A DNA stretch of 64,000 nt from JACCZR01 sp035296565 (lineage in GTDB: Bacteria > Actinomycetota > Thermoleophilia > Solirubrobacterales > Thermoleophilaceae): contig DATHAQ010000052.1 of NCBI GenBank assembly GCA_035296565.1, positions 27,307 to 91,306 of the forward strand, written 5' to 3'. Positions within the stretch are counted from its first letter, which is position 1; every line of letters starts with the position of its first letter. Of the stretch, positions 24,325 to 32,485 are shown piece by piece. The notes under the pieces were generated by a model. That model did no database searches. It was given only the letters and a program-made list of their open reading frames with translations, and was not told where the DNA came from. The translations under genes were made by a program, and so were the position numbers.

Positions 24325-25923
24325 TCAGACCGGCATCACCCCGTGCCGCTTCCAGGGGCGCTCCACCCGCTTGGTCTCCGCCATCTCGAGGGCCTTGATC
24401 ACCGTCGGCCGCGTCTCGCGCGGGTCGATGATGTCGTCGACCATCGCGTTGCCGGCAGCGATGTACGGGTCGATGCGCTCGCGCATGGCCTCGATCATCT
24501 CGGCGCGCGTGGCGTCGGGGTCCTCGGAGGCCTCGATCTGCTTGCGGAAGATGATGTTGACCGCTCCCTCGGGGCCCATCACCGAGATCTCGGCGCTGGG
24601 CCAGGCGACGATCAGGTCGGGCTCGTAGGCCTTGCCGCACATGACGTAGTAGCCGGCGCCGTAGGCCTTGCGCACGACCACGGTGGCCTTCGGCACGGTC
24701 GCGCGCGAAACCGCGTAGAGCATCTTGGCCCCGTGGCGGATGATCCCCGCCTGCTCGGTCTTCGTGCCGACCATGAAGCCCGGCACGTCCTGTAGGAACA
24801 GCAGGGGGATCGAGAAGGCGTCGCAGAGGTTGATGAAGCGCGCGGCCTTGTCGGCGGAGTCGTTCTCGAGAATGCCGCCGAGGTGCTTGGGCTGGTTGGC
24901 GACGATGCCCACCGGCCGGCCGCCCATGCGCGCCAGGCAGGTGATGATCGTGCGCGCGAAGCGGGGCTTGAGGTCGAACCAGTGCCCGTCGTCGACGATG
25001 CGCCCGATCACGTCGTACATGTCGTAGGGCTTGCGCGGCGACTCGGGCAGGATGTCGAGTAGCTCCTCGTCCATCCGGTCGACGGGGTCCGCGCTCTCGC
25101 GCAACGGCGGCTTCTCCTCGCAATTGGCCGGGAAGAAGGACAGGTAGTCCTTGATTGCCGCGACGCACTCCTCGTCGGACTTCACCTCGAGGTCGCCGAC
25201 ACCCGAGATCCTCGTGTGCACCTTCGAGCCGCCCAGCTCCTCCTGGGTGACGTCCTCGCCGGTCACCGCCTTGGTCAGGTGCGGCCCGGCCAGCGCCATC
25301 GAGCCCCGGCCCTTGACCATCGGCACGAAGTCGGCCAAGCCCGGGATGTACGCGGTGCCCGCGGCGCAGGGGCCCATCAGCGCGGCCACCTGCGGGATGA
25401 CGCCGCTCATCGTCACCTCCTCGCGGAACAGGAAGCCCGACCCGGCGAACAGTGAGCCGGTCGCCTCCTGGATGCGGGCACCGGCGGAGTCGAGCAGCCA
25501 CAGCATCGGGATCCGCTTGGAGAGGGCAAGCTCGCGCAGGCGGGTGACCTTCAGCTCGCCGGTCATGCCCATCGAGCCGGCCATGACCGTGAAGTCGTAG
25601 GCCGCGACCGCCACCAGACGCCCGTCGACCTTGCCGTACGCGGTGATGACGCCGTCGGCCGGCGCCTCCCTGCCCTCCAGCGCGCGCTGGGAGAAGTGCG
25701 GCCGACCGTGGATGCCCAGCTCGCTGAACTCGCCGCCGTCGTAGAGCAGTGCCAGCCGCTCGCGCGCGGTCAGCTTGTCCTGTGCGTGCTGGCGCTCGAT
25801 CTTCTCCGGGCCGCCCCCCTCGCGGGCCTTCTCGCGGCGCTCGTGCAGGTCGTCGACCAGCTCGCGCAGCGGCGGCCGCGCGACGAGCTGTCCCGCCGCG
25901 GCCTTGGGCTCAGTGGTGGACAT
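24325..25923 (-). CDS. Acyl-CoA carboxylase beta (carboxyltransferase) subunit
   Basis: A 532-residue carboxyltransferase, propionyl-/methylcrotonyl-/geranyl-CoA-carboxylase type. The two crotonase-like halves are present (YDFTVMAGSMGMTGELKV, LLDSAGARIQEA, then QPKHLGGILENDSADKAARF, DVPGFMVGTKTEQ, KAYGAGYYVMCG). It needs a biotinylated subunit; the nearest carrier is at 44947, and no biotin carboxylase is in the window. ATG at 25923 follows GAGGAGG. Operon with the arginase-like and enoyl-CoA hydratase genes. Exact acyl-CoA not determined. Confidence 0.9.
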   Translation of the reverse strand: MSTTEPKAAAGQLVARPPLRELVDDLHERREKAREGGGPEKIERQHAQDKLTARERLALLYDGGEFSELGIHGRPHFSQRALEGREAPADGVITAYGKVDGRLVAVAAYDFTVMAGSMGMTGELKVTRLRELALSKRIPMLWLLDSAGARIQEATGSLFAGSGFLFREEVTMSGVIPQVAALMGPCAAGTAYIPGLADFVPMVKGRGSMALAGPHLTKAVTGEDVTQEELGGSKVHTRISGVGDLEVKSDEECVAAIKDYLSFFPANCEEKPPLRESADPVDRMDEELLDILPESPRKPYDMYDVIGRIVDDGHWFDLKPRFARTIITCLARMGGRPVGIVANQPKHLGGILENDSADKAARFINLCDAFSIPLLFLQDVPGFMVGTKTEQAGIIRHGAKMLYAVSRATVPKATVVVRKAYGAGYYVMCGKAYEPDLIVAWPSAEISVMGPEGAVNIIFRKQIEASEDPDATRAEMIEAMRERIDPYIAAGNAMVDDIIDPRETRPTVIKALEMAETKRVERPWKRHGVMPV

Positions 25924-26749
25924 GGGCCTCCTCGGAGATCGCGTGCAGGAGCGGCTCGAGCACATCGAGCGCGACCGCGGCGGCCGCGCCGCGCTCGTCG
26001 GGATCGTCCGGCGCCTCGAAGGCCGCCACCTCGACGCCGATCAGCTCGCACTCTCCGGCCACGGCCTCCAACACGTCGAGCAGCCGAGCGGGCGTGAGCC
26101 CGCCCGCGGCGGGGAACTGGGCCGGGAACAGATCGGGGTCGAGCACGTCGAGGTCGAGGTGCACGAACACCGGCGCCCGCTCGAGGGCGTTGCTGACCGC
26201 CACGAGCGTCTCGACTGTGCTGGCCCCGATCATCGTCACCCCGTTGCGCTCGAGCGCGGCGCGCTCGGCGTCGTCGAGGTCGCGGACGCCGGCGAGCACC
26301 ACCCGCTCGGGGTCGACCGCCTCAACTCCGAGTCCGGCGTCCCACAGACCGCACGCGCCGGCCAGGGCCATGCCGCCGAGGTAGCCACTCGGGGTGGTGT
26401 CGGGAGTGTTGAAGTCGCCGTGAGCGTCGAGCCACAGCACGTGCGCGTCGGGGCGGTGGCGCAACGCGGTGGGGAGCGTGGTCAGGGCCACCGAGCACTC
26501 CGGGGCCAGGATCGCCGGGATGGCGCCGGCGTCGAGGGCGTCGTCGACCTGCCCTCCGGCCTCCAGGAGGCAGCCGCGCGAGCGCTCCAGGTCCTCGTCG
26601 AAGCGCCGCGCCCGCGGGTCGCCGGGCGTCCCGATGGCGCGCGGCTCGCGCCCGAGCCGCTTGGCCACCAGAGGCGCCAGCGCGTCGACGCCGGCCGCGG
26701 CCCGCGGCGTGCGGTCGCTCGTGCGGCAGCGCAGGGCGACCGGGCTCAC
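25910..26749 (-). CDS. Arginase/agmatinase-family protein with altered first metal motif
   Basis: A 279-residue ureohydrolase-fold protein. The second and third metal motifs are intact (WLDAHGDFNTPDTTPSG and HLDLDVLDPD), but the usual GGDHS motif reads APECS, so the histidine ligand is replaced by Cys. Several arginase-family branches have a Cys here, so activity on a different guanidino substrate or altered metal use is possible. GTG at 26749 overlaps the crotonase stop by 4 bases; an alternative GTG lies at 26761. Confidence 0.8.
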   Translation of the reverse strand: MSPVALRCRTSDRTPRAAAGVDALAPLVAKRLGREPRAIGTPGDPRARRFDEDLERSRGCLLEAGGQVDDALDAGAIPAILAPECSVALTTLPTALRHRPDAHVLWLDAHGDFNTPDTTPSGYLGGMALAGACGLWDAGLGVEAVDPERVVLAGVRDLDDAERAALERNGVTMIGASTVETLVAVSNALERAPVFVHLDLDVLDPDLFPAQFPAAGGLTPARLLDVLEAVAGECELIGVEVAAFEAPDDPDERGAAAAVALDVLEPLLHAISEEAHVHH

Positions 26750-27528
26750 CGGCCGGTCCACTTCGGCTCCCTCTTCTCGAAGAAGGCGGACACGCCCTCC
26801 TGGATGTCGTCGGTCGTGAACGCGAGCGAGAGCTGCGAGCGCAGGAAGTCCAGCGCCTCCTCGAAGGGCATGTCCAGCTGGCGGTACATCGCGTCCTTGC
26901 CGAGCCGCATCATCACCGGCGACTTCGCCGCGAGCCTCTGCGCCCAGTCGGCCACCGCGGCGTCGAACTCGGCGGCCGGCACGACCTTGTTCACGATGCC
27001 CGCGTCGCGAGCCTCCTCGGCACTGAGCCGCTCCCCGAGCAGCAGCAGCTCGTTGGTCTTCTTGCGCGGCACGTTGCGGTAGATCAGCGCCATGATCATG
27101 AAGGGAAAGATCCCGACGCTGATCTCGGGCGTGCCGAAGCCGGCGGTGTCCTTGGCCACGACCAGGTCGCAGGCGAGCGCGATGCCCAGTGAGCCCGCGA
27201 GAACGTGGCCGTTTGCGGCGCAGATGGTGGGCTTGCCGAGCTGGCCGATCAACTCGAACAGCTGCGGGAAGCGCTCGGTGGCGAAGTGCTTGTGGACCAG
27301 CGGGACGTCGGCCGCGAACTGATCGAGGCTTCCGCCGGCGCTGAAGACCTTCTCGTGCGAGGAGGTGAGAACGACGCAGCGCACGCTCTCGTCGTCTCGC
27401 GCCATCTCGAAGGCCTCGATGAGCTCCTCGAGCAGCTCGTTGGAGAGCGCGTTGCGCGTCTCGGGCGAGTCGAGGGTGATGGTCGCCACGCCGTCGGCGA
27501 CCTCGTAGAGGATGTTGCTGTCGGCCAT
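26746..27528 (-). CDS. Enoyl-CoA hydratase/isomerase family protein
   Basis: A 260-residue crotonase. The oxyanion-hole segments KVFSAGGSLDQF and GHVLAGSLGIALACD and the acid region FGTPEISVGIFP are in place. It would hydrate 2-enoyl-CoA in fatty-acid or branched-chain amino-acid breakdown. ATG at 27528 lies one base from a 28-bp palindrome that recurs before the acyl-CoA dehydrogenase operon at 29604. First gene of a three-gene operon. Confidence 0.92.
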   Translation of the reverse strand: MADSNILYEVADGVATITLDSPETRNALSNELLEELIEAFEMARDDESVRCVVLTSSHEKVFSAGGSLDQFAADVPLVHKHFATERFPQLFELIGQLGKPTICAANGHVLAGSLGIALACDLVVAKDTAGFGTPEISVGIFPFMIMALIYRNVPRKKTNELLLLGERLSAEEARDAGIVNKVVPAAEFDAAVADWAQRLAAKSPVMMRLGKDAMYRQLDMPFEEALDFLRSQLSLAFTTDDIQEGVSAFFEKREPKWTGR

Positions 27529-27529
27529 G

Positions 27530-27557
27530 GTGGTCAGTAGGAAGTCCTACTACTCAC
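27530..27557. promoter_or_regulatory. 28-bp palindromic operator, site A (crotonase operon)
   Basis: Core AGTAGGA-AG-TCCTACT is a perfect inverted repeat, within GTGGTC...ACTCAC. Site B at 29572-29599 matches it at most positions. It abuts the start of the enoyl-CoA hydratase gene, so a bound protein should block transcription. Confidence 0.75.
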
Positions 27558-27561
27558 TCTG

Positions 27562-28200
27562 TCAGATCGCGGCGACCGCCTCCTCGACGGGCGTGTCGCC
27601 CTGCACGACGACGAAGGTCTTGCCGATGGTGTTGTCGGCGCGGAGCGCCGCGGCCAGGACGGCCGCCACGTCGGCCCGCGGCACCTGGTCGCGCTCCACG
27701 TCCGGCCCCGCGCTCACCTTCCCGGTCGACGGATCGTCGGTCAGCAAGCCGGGACGCACGATCGTGTGGTCGAGCCCCGCAGCCTCCAGCGCGACATCGG
27801 CGTCGTGCTTGGCCTGGAGGTAGGGGCGCATCTGCTCCGACCCGCTGTCGGGGTCGTCGGCGCCGATGGAGCTCACCATCACGTAGCGCCGGATCCCCTG
27901 CTCGCGCGCCGCCTCGATGAGCTTCTCCGCGCCGCCGTAGTCCACGGTGCGTTTCCGGTCTCGACCGCTGCCCGGACCGGCGCCGGCCGCGAACACCACG
28001 GCGTCGGCGCCCTCCACGTGGCCGGAGATGTCTTCCTCGGCCTCCAGGTCGCAGATCTCGGGCTCGGCCCCGATCGCCTCCAGGTCGGCGGCGTGGTCGG
28101 GGTTGCGGATCAGCCCACGGGCGCGGTCACCGCGCTCGACCAGCCGCTCCGTGAGCAGCCGGGCGATCTTCCCGTGCCCTCCGGCGATGGCGACGACCAC
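27562..28200 (-). CDS. NAD(P)-binding atypical SDR protein
   Basis: A 212-residue Rossmann protein of the atypical SDR (YhfK/BVR-B-like) type: AIAGGHGKIARLLTERL at the N-terminus, DAVVFAAGAGPG and RYVMVSSIGADDP, with YLQAKHDADVALE carrying the Y-x-x-x-K-like residues. Substrate unknown; members reduce flavins, quinones or act as regulators. Its end abuts the operator of the enoyl-CoA hydratase operon. Confidence 0.87.
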   Translation of the reverse strand: MVVAIAGGHGKIARLLTERLVERGDRARGLIRNPDHAADLEAIGAEPEICDLEAEEDISGHVEGADAVVFAAGAGPGSGRDRKRTVDYGGAEKLIEAAREQGIRRYVMVSSIGADDPDSGSEQMRPYLQAKHDADVALEAAGLDHTIVRPGLLTDDPSTGKVSAGPDVERDQVPRADVAAVLAAALRADNTIGKTFVVVQGDTPVEEAVAAI

Positions 28201-28210
28201 GGGATCAACA

Positions 28211-28804
28211 CTAGGCCGCCACGGGCTCGGGTGCTCCCTCGAAGCGCTTGTGCTTGCCGAGCGCCTTCCCGAGCCGGTACACCACCGGCACCAGGAGCTT
28301 GCGCACCGGCGCGGGGATCTCGACCATGTCGAACTCCGAGCGGTAGCGGGTGAGGAGGAAGGCCACGTCGAAGAGTCCCGGGCGCTTGCCCCCGTTTCGG
28401 GCCATCGAGTCGAAGATGCTGGTCAGGAAGTACTCGACGTTGTGGGGTGGCCAGAGCTCGCCGGTCCCGCGCAGCGGCTCGTCGCCCGCGTTCCAGAACC
28501 TGTGGACCTGCCCGGGAGCCCAGGTGACCGTCTCACCGGCGCCGACGAAATGCTCCACGCCGTCCGGCCCCATCCATCCGAGCCTGCCCTCGCGCACCGT
28601 GATCGCCTCGTGCTGGAGCTTGTGCACGTGCATGGGCGGCCCGTCTCCGGGCGCCACCACGTTGTCGCCGACGAGAACCGGGCCACGCTCATCGTGCTTG
28701 ACGCCCGTGAACGTGAGCTTCTCGCCGCTGCCATTGCCGATCGTATGTGGGTGTGTGTAGAGTTCGATAGAGCAAGACTCTAATGAACATCGCCCAACTG
28801 TCAA
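28211..28804 (-). CDS. Cupin domain protein (start uncertain)
   Basis: A cupin with GPPMHVHKLQHEAITVREG (metal-binding His-x-His...Glu) and APGQVHRFWNAGDEPL, and a C-terminal helical part. The only ordinary in-frame start is TTG 28804, but that TTG forms the -35 (TTGACA) of a good promoter whose start point would lie downstream, near 28770. Homologous cupins of this type begin near ELYTHPHTI, where no ATG/GTG/TTG exists. The true start is therefore unresolved. It is divergent from a TetR gene. Confidence 0.75.
   Translation of the reverse strand: MTVGRCSLESCSIELYTHPHTIGNGSGEKLTFTGVKHDERGPVLVGDNVVAPGDGPPMHVHKLQHEAITVREGRLGWMGPDGVEHFVGAGETVTWAPGQVHRFWNAGDEPLRGTGELWPPHNVEYFLTSIFDSMARNGGKRPGLFDVAFLLTRYRSEFDMVEIPAPVRKLLVPVVYRLGKALGKHKRFEGAPEPVAA
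28758..28782. promoter_or_regulatory. TetR-type inverted repeat TAGAGT...ACTCTA
   Basis: A 25-bp imperfect palindrome in the divergent cupin/tetR gap. It overlaps the -10 (TAGAGT, minus strand 28782-28777) of the cupin promoter, so a bound repressor would block it. Confidence 0.55.
28777..28804 (-). promoter_or_regulatory. Promoter TTGACA-N16-TAGAGT toward the cupin gene
   Basis: TTGACA (28804-28799) and TAGAGT (28782-28777) are spaced 16 bases on the minus strand, the best consensus promoter in the window. Confidence 0.6.
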
Positions 28805-28811
28805 GCAGCCC

Positions 28812-29417
28812 GTGACCTACGACTCCCCCCTGCGCCGCGAACAGGCGGCGGAGACCCGGCACAGGGTGGTCGTCGCCGCGCGCGCCCTCTTCGCCGAGCG
28901 GGGCTCCCAGGCGACCACGATCGCCGATATCGCCGGCGAGGCGGGCGTATCTCCCCAGACCGTGTACGGGACGTTCGGCGGCAAACCGGGCCTGGTGGCC
29001 GCGCTCGTGGACCTGATCGACCGCGACAGCGACGTCCCCGCCCTGGCGGAGCGCCTCCTGCAGAGCAGCGACCCGCGGGAGGTGCTCGAGCTGGCGGTGA
29101 GGATCCCGCGCTCGGTGGTGGAGAGCTCCGGGGACCTGATCATTGCGCTGGCCGGCGCCGCGCCGACCGACGAGGCGGCCGCGGCGGCGCTGGCCGAGGG
29201 CCGCAAGCGCCATGATGCCGGCCTCCGCCGAGCCGTCGAGCGCCTCGCCGAGCTGGGAGCGCTCCGGGACGGCGTCGACATCGCCGAGGCGGCGGCCGTA
29301 TTCGCCACGCTCACCAGCGACGAGACCTTCAGGCTGCTCGGCGCACGCCACGGCTGGGACCTCGACGCGTGTGAGAAGTGGATGCGCGAGACCCTCGCCT
29401 CGCTCTACATGCGCTGA
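28812..29417 (+). CDS. TetR family transcriptional regulator
   Basis: A 201-residue TetR protein: HTH at residues about 12-55 (RHRVVVAARALFAERGSQAT, AGVSPQTVYGTFGGKPGLV). The C-terminal domain is Ala/Leu-rich with no recognisable specificity. GTG at 28812. It is divergent from the cupin gene and separated by an inverted repeat that it may bind; it is also a candidate regulator of the 28-bp palindrome pair that flanks it at 27530 and 29572. Confidence 0.87.
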   Translation: MTYDSPLRREQAAETRHRVVVAARALFAERGSQATTIADIAGEAGVSPQTVYGTFGGKPGLVAALVDLIDRDSDVPALAERLLQSSDPREVLELAVRIPRSVVESSGDLIIALAGAAPTDEAAAAALAEGRKRHDAGLRRAVERLAELGALRDGVDIAEAAAVFATLTSDETFRLLGARHGWDLDACEKWMRETLASLYMR

Positions 29418-29603
29418 GGACGGCTACCCAGCACTGCCGCGAAGGAGGCCACAGGCACAGCCGCAGCCGCACGCCTCTCGGCAAGACGCTCAGGCGGCTG
29501 AGGCATTTTCCGAGGGGCGGGACGTCCTCCGGCCTGCTCCCCGGGCGGCAGCTCCGGCCGGACGCCTGGCCGTGGAAAGTAGGAAGCACTACTATCCACT
29601 TTC
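29418..29603. other. Intergenic region upstream of the acyl-CoA dehydrogenase operon
   Basis: This 186-base gap holds the CTCAGGCGGCTGAGGCATTT...CCGAGGGG element (29489-29520), a GC-rich stretch without an open frame, and operator site B next to the start codon. Confidence 0.5.
29572..29599. promoter_or_regulatory. 28-bp palindromic operator, site B (acyl-CoA dehydrogenase operon), with -10 TACTAT
   Basis: Arms GTGGAAAGTAG and CTACTATCCAC (10 of 11 paired) separated by GAAGCA. It matches site A at 27530-27557 in length and most bases. The hexamer TACTAT (29590-29595) inside it lies 8 bases before the ATG, so it is probably the -10 of a leaderless promoter covered by the operator. Confidence 0.75.
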
Positions 29604-30821
29604 ATGACCAGCCCCGCCACGCCGGCGGTTGACGCCGCGGCCTCCGATGACGTCCTCAAGCCCGACCACTCGGCCCACCGCAAGCACTTCATCTTCACCG
29701 AGGAGCACGACCAGCTGCGGGAGTCGATCGGCAACTTCGTCACGAAGGAGCTCGCCCCGCACGCCGAGCGCTGGGAGGAGGAGACCTTCGACGACTGGGT
29801 CTTCCCGCGCATGGGCGAGCTGGGCTTCCTGGGCCTCTCCTACCCCGAGGAGTACGGCGGCCAGGGCGGCGACTACTACGCCAACCTGATCCTCGCCGAG
29901 GAGATGCCGAAGTCCAACTCGGGCGGCCTGGCGATGGGTATCGCGGTGCATACGGACATGGCCACGCCGCCGATACACCTCTTCGGGACCGAGCAGCAGA
30001 AGCGGGACTACCTCGTCCCCTCCATCAAGGGCGAGAAGATCTCCTGCCTGGGCATCACCGAGCCCGATGCCGGCTCCGACGTGAGCGCCATCAAGACCCG
30101 CGCCGTGCGCGACGGCGACGAGTGGGTCATCAACGGCTCGAAGACGTACATCACCAACGGCCACCGCGCCGACTACATCGTTCTGGTCACCAAGACCGAT
30201 CCCGACGCCGGCTACGACGGCTTCACGCTGTTCCTCGTCGACATGGACCTGCCGGGCGTGATTCGCGAGAAGAAGCTGGAGAAGCTCGGCATGCACGCCA
30301 GCGACACGGCGCTGCTGGCATTCCAGGATGTGCGCGTCCCCGACGAGGCGCGCCTGGGCGAGGAGGGCAAGGGCTTCTACCACATCATGTGGGAGCTCCA
30401 GGGCGAGCGGCTGATCGGCGCGGCGGGCTGCGTGGCCGGCGCCCAGCACTGCTTCGACCGCACGCTGCAGTACGCGCACGAGCGCAAGGCCTTCGGGCGC
30501 TCGATCGGACACTTCCAGGTGATCCGCCACAAGTTCGCCGAGATGGCGACGAAGATCGAGTCGGCCCGCCAGCTGGTCTACACGACGGCGTGGCGCCACC
30601 AGAACGGCGAGTACCCGGTGCGCGAGATATCGATGGCCAAGCTGTACGCCGCGCGGATCGCCGTCGAGGTGGCCGACGAGTGCATCCAGGTCCACGGCGG
30701 CGCGGGCTACATGAAGGAGTACGGCGTCGAGCGCGTGTGGCGCGACATGCGCCTGAACCGGATCGGCGCGGGTACCGACGAGATCATGCTGGACGTGATC
30801 GGTCGCTCATACGGCCTCTAG
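29604..30821 (+). CDS. Acyl-CoA dehydrogenase family protein (A)
   Basis: A 405-residue FAD enzyme oxidising acyl-CoA to enoyl-CoA. FTEEHDQLRESIGNFV, the FAD/substrate loop CLGITEPDAGSDVSAIKT, WVINGSKTYITNG and IQVHGGAGYMKEYGVER are typical. The usual C-terminal catalytic Glu site reads GAGTDE, while a Glu in LQGERLIGA sits where isovaleryl-CoA and long-chain dehydrogenases carry theirs. First gene of a four-gene operon; the stop overlaps the next start by one base. Confidence 0.93.
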   Translation: MTSPATPAVDAAASDDVLKPDHSAHRKHFIFTEEHDQLRESIGNFVTKELAPHAERWEEETFDDWVFPRMGELGFLGLSYPEEYGGQGGDYYANLILAEEMPKSNSGGLAMGIAVHTDMATPPIHLFGTEQQKRDYLVPSIKGEKISCLGITEPDAGSDVSAIKTRAVRDGDEWVINGSKTYITNGHRADYIVLVTKTDPDAGYDGFTLFLVDMDLPGVIREKKLEKLGMHASDTALLAFQDVRVPDEARLGEEGKGFYHIMWELQGERLIGAAGCVAGAQHCFDRTLQYAHERKAFGRSIGHFQVIRHKFAEMATKIESARQLVYTTAWRHQNGEYPVREISMAKLYAARIAVEVADECIQVHGGAGYMKEYGVERVWRDMRLNRIGAGTDEIMLDVIGRSYGL

Positions 30822-31234
30822 TGGGCGACCGGCTCGACCACGTCCGCTCCTACTACGAGGCGCTGAACACCGGGGACGCCGAGCGCGTCGCCGCGCACTT
30901 CAGCGACGACGCGACGCACTATTACACCCGCCTCGGCCCGCACGAGAGCGCCCGGACGATCGGGGAGCACACTCACTGGGCGGTCGAGAACATCGAGGGC
31001 CAGTGGCACATCGAGGACGCGATCGAGGACGATGGGCGCGTGGTTATCGAGTGGACGATGACCTGGCGTGACCCGCGAAGCGGCGAGCGGCGCCTGGACC
31101 GCGGGACGGAGTGGTTCGAGTTCGAGGACGGCCTCATCCGCGAGGTGCGCGCCTACCATCACGGCGGTCGCAAGAACCCGAGTGGCGACCTGCTCGGCTT
31201 CGACCACGCCGGACGCGGGCACACCACGCTGTGA
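30821..31234 (+). CDS. SnoaL/NTF2-like protein
   Basis: A 137-residue cone-shaped alpha+beta barrel protein: VRSYYEALNTGDAERVAAHF, the central strands and WFEFEDGLIREVRAYHH are typical of nuclear-transport-factor-2-like enzymes and binding proteins. Function unknown; its place between two acyl-CoA dehydrogenases points to lipid or steroid-like acyl-CoA metabolism. GTG overlaps the preceding TAG; its end overlaps the next start by 4 bases. Confidence 0.85.
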   Translation: MGDRLDHVRSYYEALNTGDAERVAAHFSDDATHYYTRLGPHESARTIGEHTHWAVENIEGQWHIEDAIEDDGRVVIEWTMTWRDPRSGERRLDRGTEWFEFEDGLIREVRAYHHGGRKNPSGDLLGFDHAGRGHTTL

Positions 31235-32409
31235 GCGCGCACGCCGCGGTGCCGCAGGCCCGTAGGCCGCTCCCGCCCTTCACCCCCGAGCACGAGGAGC
31301 TGCGGGAGTCGGTGCGCCGTTTCGTGGCCAACGAGCTGCGCCCGCACGCCATGCAGTGGGAGGACGCCGAGTGGTTTCCCGACGAGGTCTTCGCCAAGCT
31401 GGCCGCGGTCGGGTTCCTCGGCCTGAAGTACCCCGAGGAGCTAGGCGGGGAGGGGGGCGACTACCTGCACGATGCCGTGCTCTCCGAGGAGCTGTCGCGC
31501 TGCGGCTCGGGCGGCGTGGCCGCTGGTATAGGCGCCCACGTCGGGATCGCCACGCCGCCGGTCTGGAAGTTCGGCACCGAGGACCAGAAGCAGCGCTTCC
31601 TGGCGCCTGCCATCCGCGGCGAGCGGATCGCCGCCCTGGGGATAACCGAACCCGGAGCCGGCTCCGACGTGGCGGGCATCCTCACGAAGGCCGAGCCGGT
31701 GGACGGCGGCTGGATCGTCAACGGGTCCAAGACCTTCATCACCAACGGCGTGCGGGCCGACTTCGTGGTGACTGCGGTCAAGACCACCGGCGAGGGTGGT
31801 CACCACGGGATCTCGTTCCTCGTCATCGAGCGCGAGTTCGAGGGCTTCGAGGTCTCGAAGAAGCTCGAGAAGATGGGCTGGCGCGCGTCCGACACGGCCG
31901 AGCTCTCGTTCGCCGACGTCTTCGTGCCGCGGGAGAACCTGCTCGGCGAGGAGAACGGCGGCTTCTACCTGATCATGGCCAACTTCCAGTGGGAGCGGCT
32001 GCTGATGGCGCTTGGGGCGGTCGGCTCGATGGAGGCGGTTATCGACCTCACCATCGACTACGCGCGCGAGCGCAACGCCTTCGGCCGGCCCATCTCGAAG
32101 TTCCAGGCCATCCGCCACAAGGTGGCCGAGATGGCCCTGAAGCTCGAGACGGCCCGCGCGATCACCTACCACGCCCTCCGACTGTTCGTGGAGACCGGCG
32201 ACGCGGTCAAGGAGGTCACCATGGCGAAGCTCCAGTCACAACGCGCCGCCTTCGAGGTCGCCGACGAGGCGCTGCAGATCCACGGCGGCGCCGGCTACAT
32301 GAAGGAGTACGAGATCGAGCGTGTGGCCCGCGACACCCGCCTCGGCCCCATCGGCGGCGGGACCGACGAGATCATGAAGGAGATCCTGGGCAAGCAGCTG
32401 GGGCTCTAG
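31231..32409 (+). CDS. Acyl-CoA dehydrogenase family protein (B)
   Basis: A 392-residue acyl-CoA dehydrogenase closely related to the enzyme at 29604: ALGITEPGAGSDVAGILTKA, WIVNGSKTFITNG, IHGGAGYMKEYEIERVAR. Again the C-terminal Glu is replaced (GGGTDE) and the candidate base is in FQWERLLMA. The pair may form a heteromer, as in actinobacterial sterol side-chain enzymes, or act on successive substrates. GTG at 31231 overlaps the SnoaL-like stop. Confidence 0.93.
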   Translation: MSAHAAVPQARRPLPPFTPEHEELRESVRRFVANELRPHAMQWEDAEWFPDEVFAKLAAVGFLGLKYPEELGGEGGDYLHDAVLSEELSRCGSGGVAAGIGAHVGIATPPVWKFGTEDQKQRFLAPAIRGERIAALGITEPGAGSDVAGILTKAEPVDGGWIVNGSKTFITNGVRADFVVTAVKTTGEGGHHGISFLVIEREFEGFEVSKKLEKMGWRASDTAELSFADVFVPRENLLGEENGGFYLIMANFQWERLLMALGAVGSMEAVIDLTIDYARERNAFGRPISKFQAIRHKVAEMALKLETARAITYHALRLFVETGDAVKEVTMAKLQSQRAAFEVADEALQIHGGAGYMKEYEIERVARDTRLGPIGGGTDEIMKEILGKQLGL

Positions 32410-32485
32410 CGCGTTCGCACCAGGCGCCCGCGCGCCGCTCGAGCCTAGATAGCCTGCCGCCCCTCTAGATCACGAAGGAGGCGGT

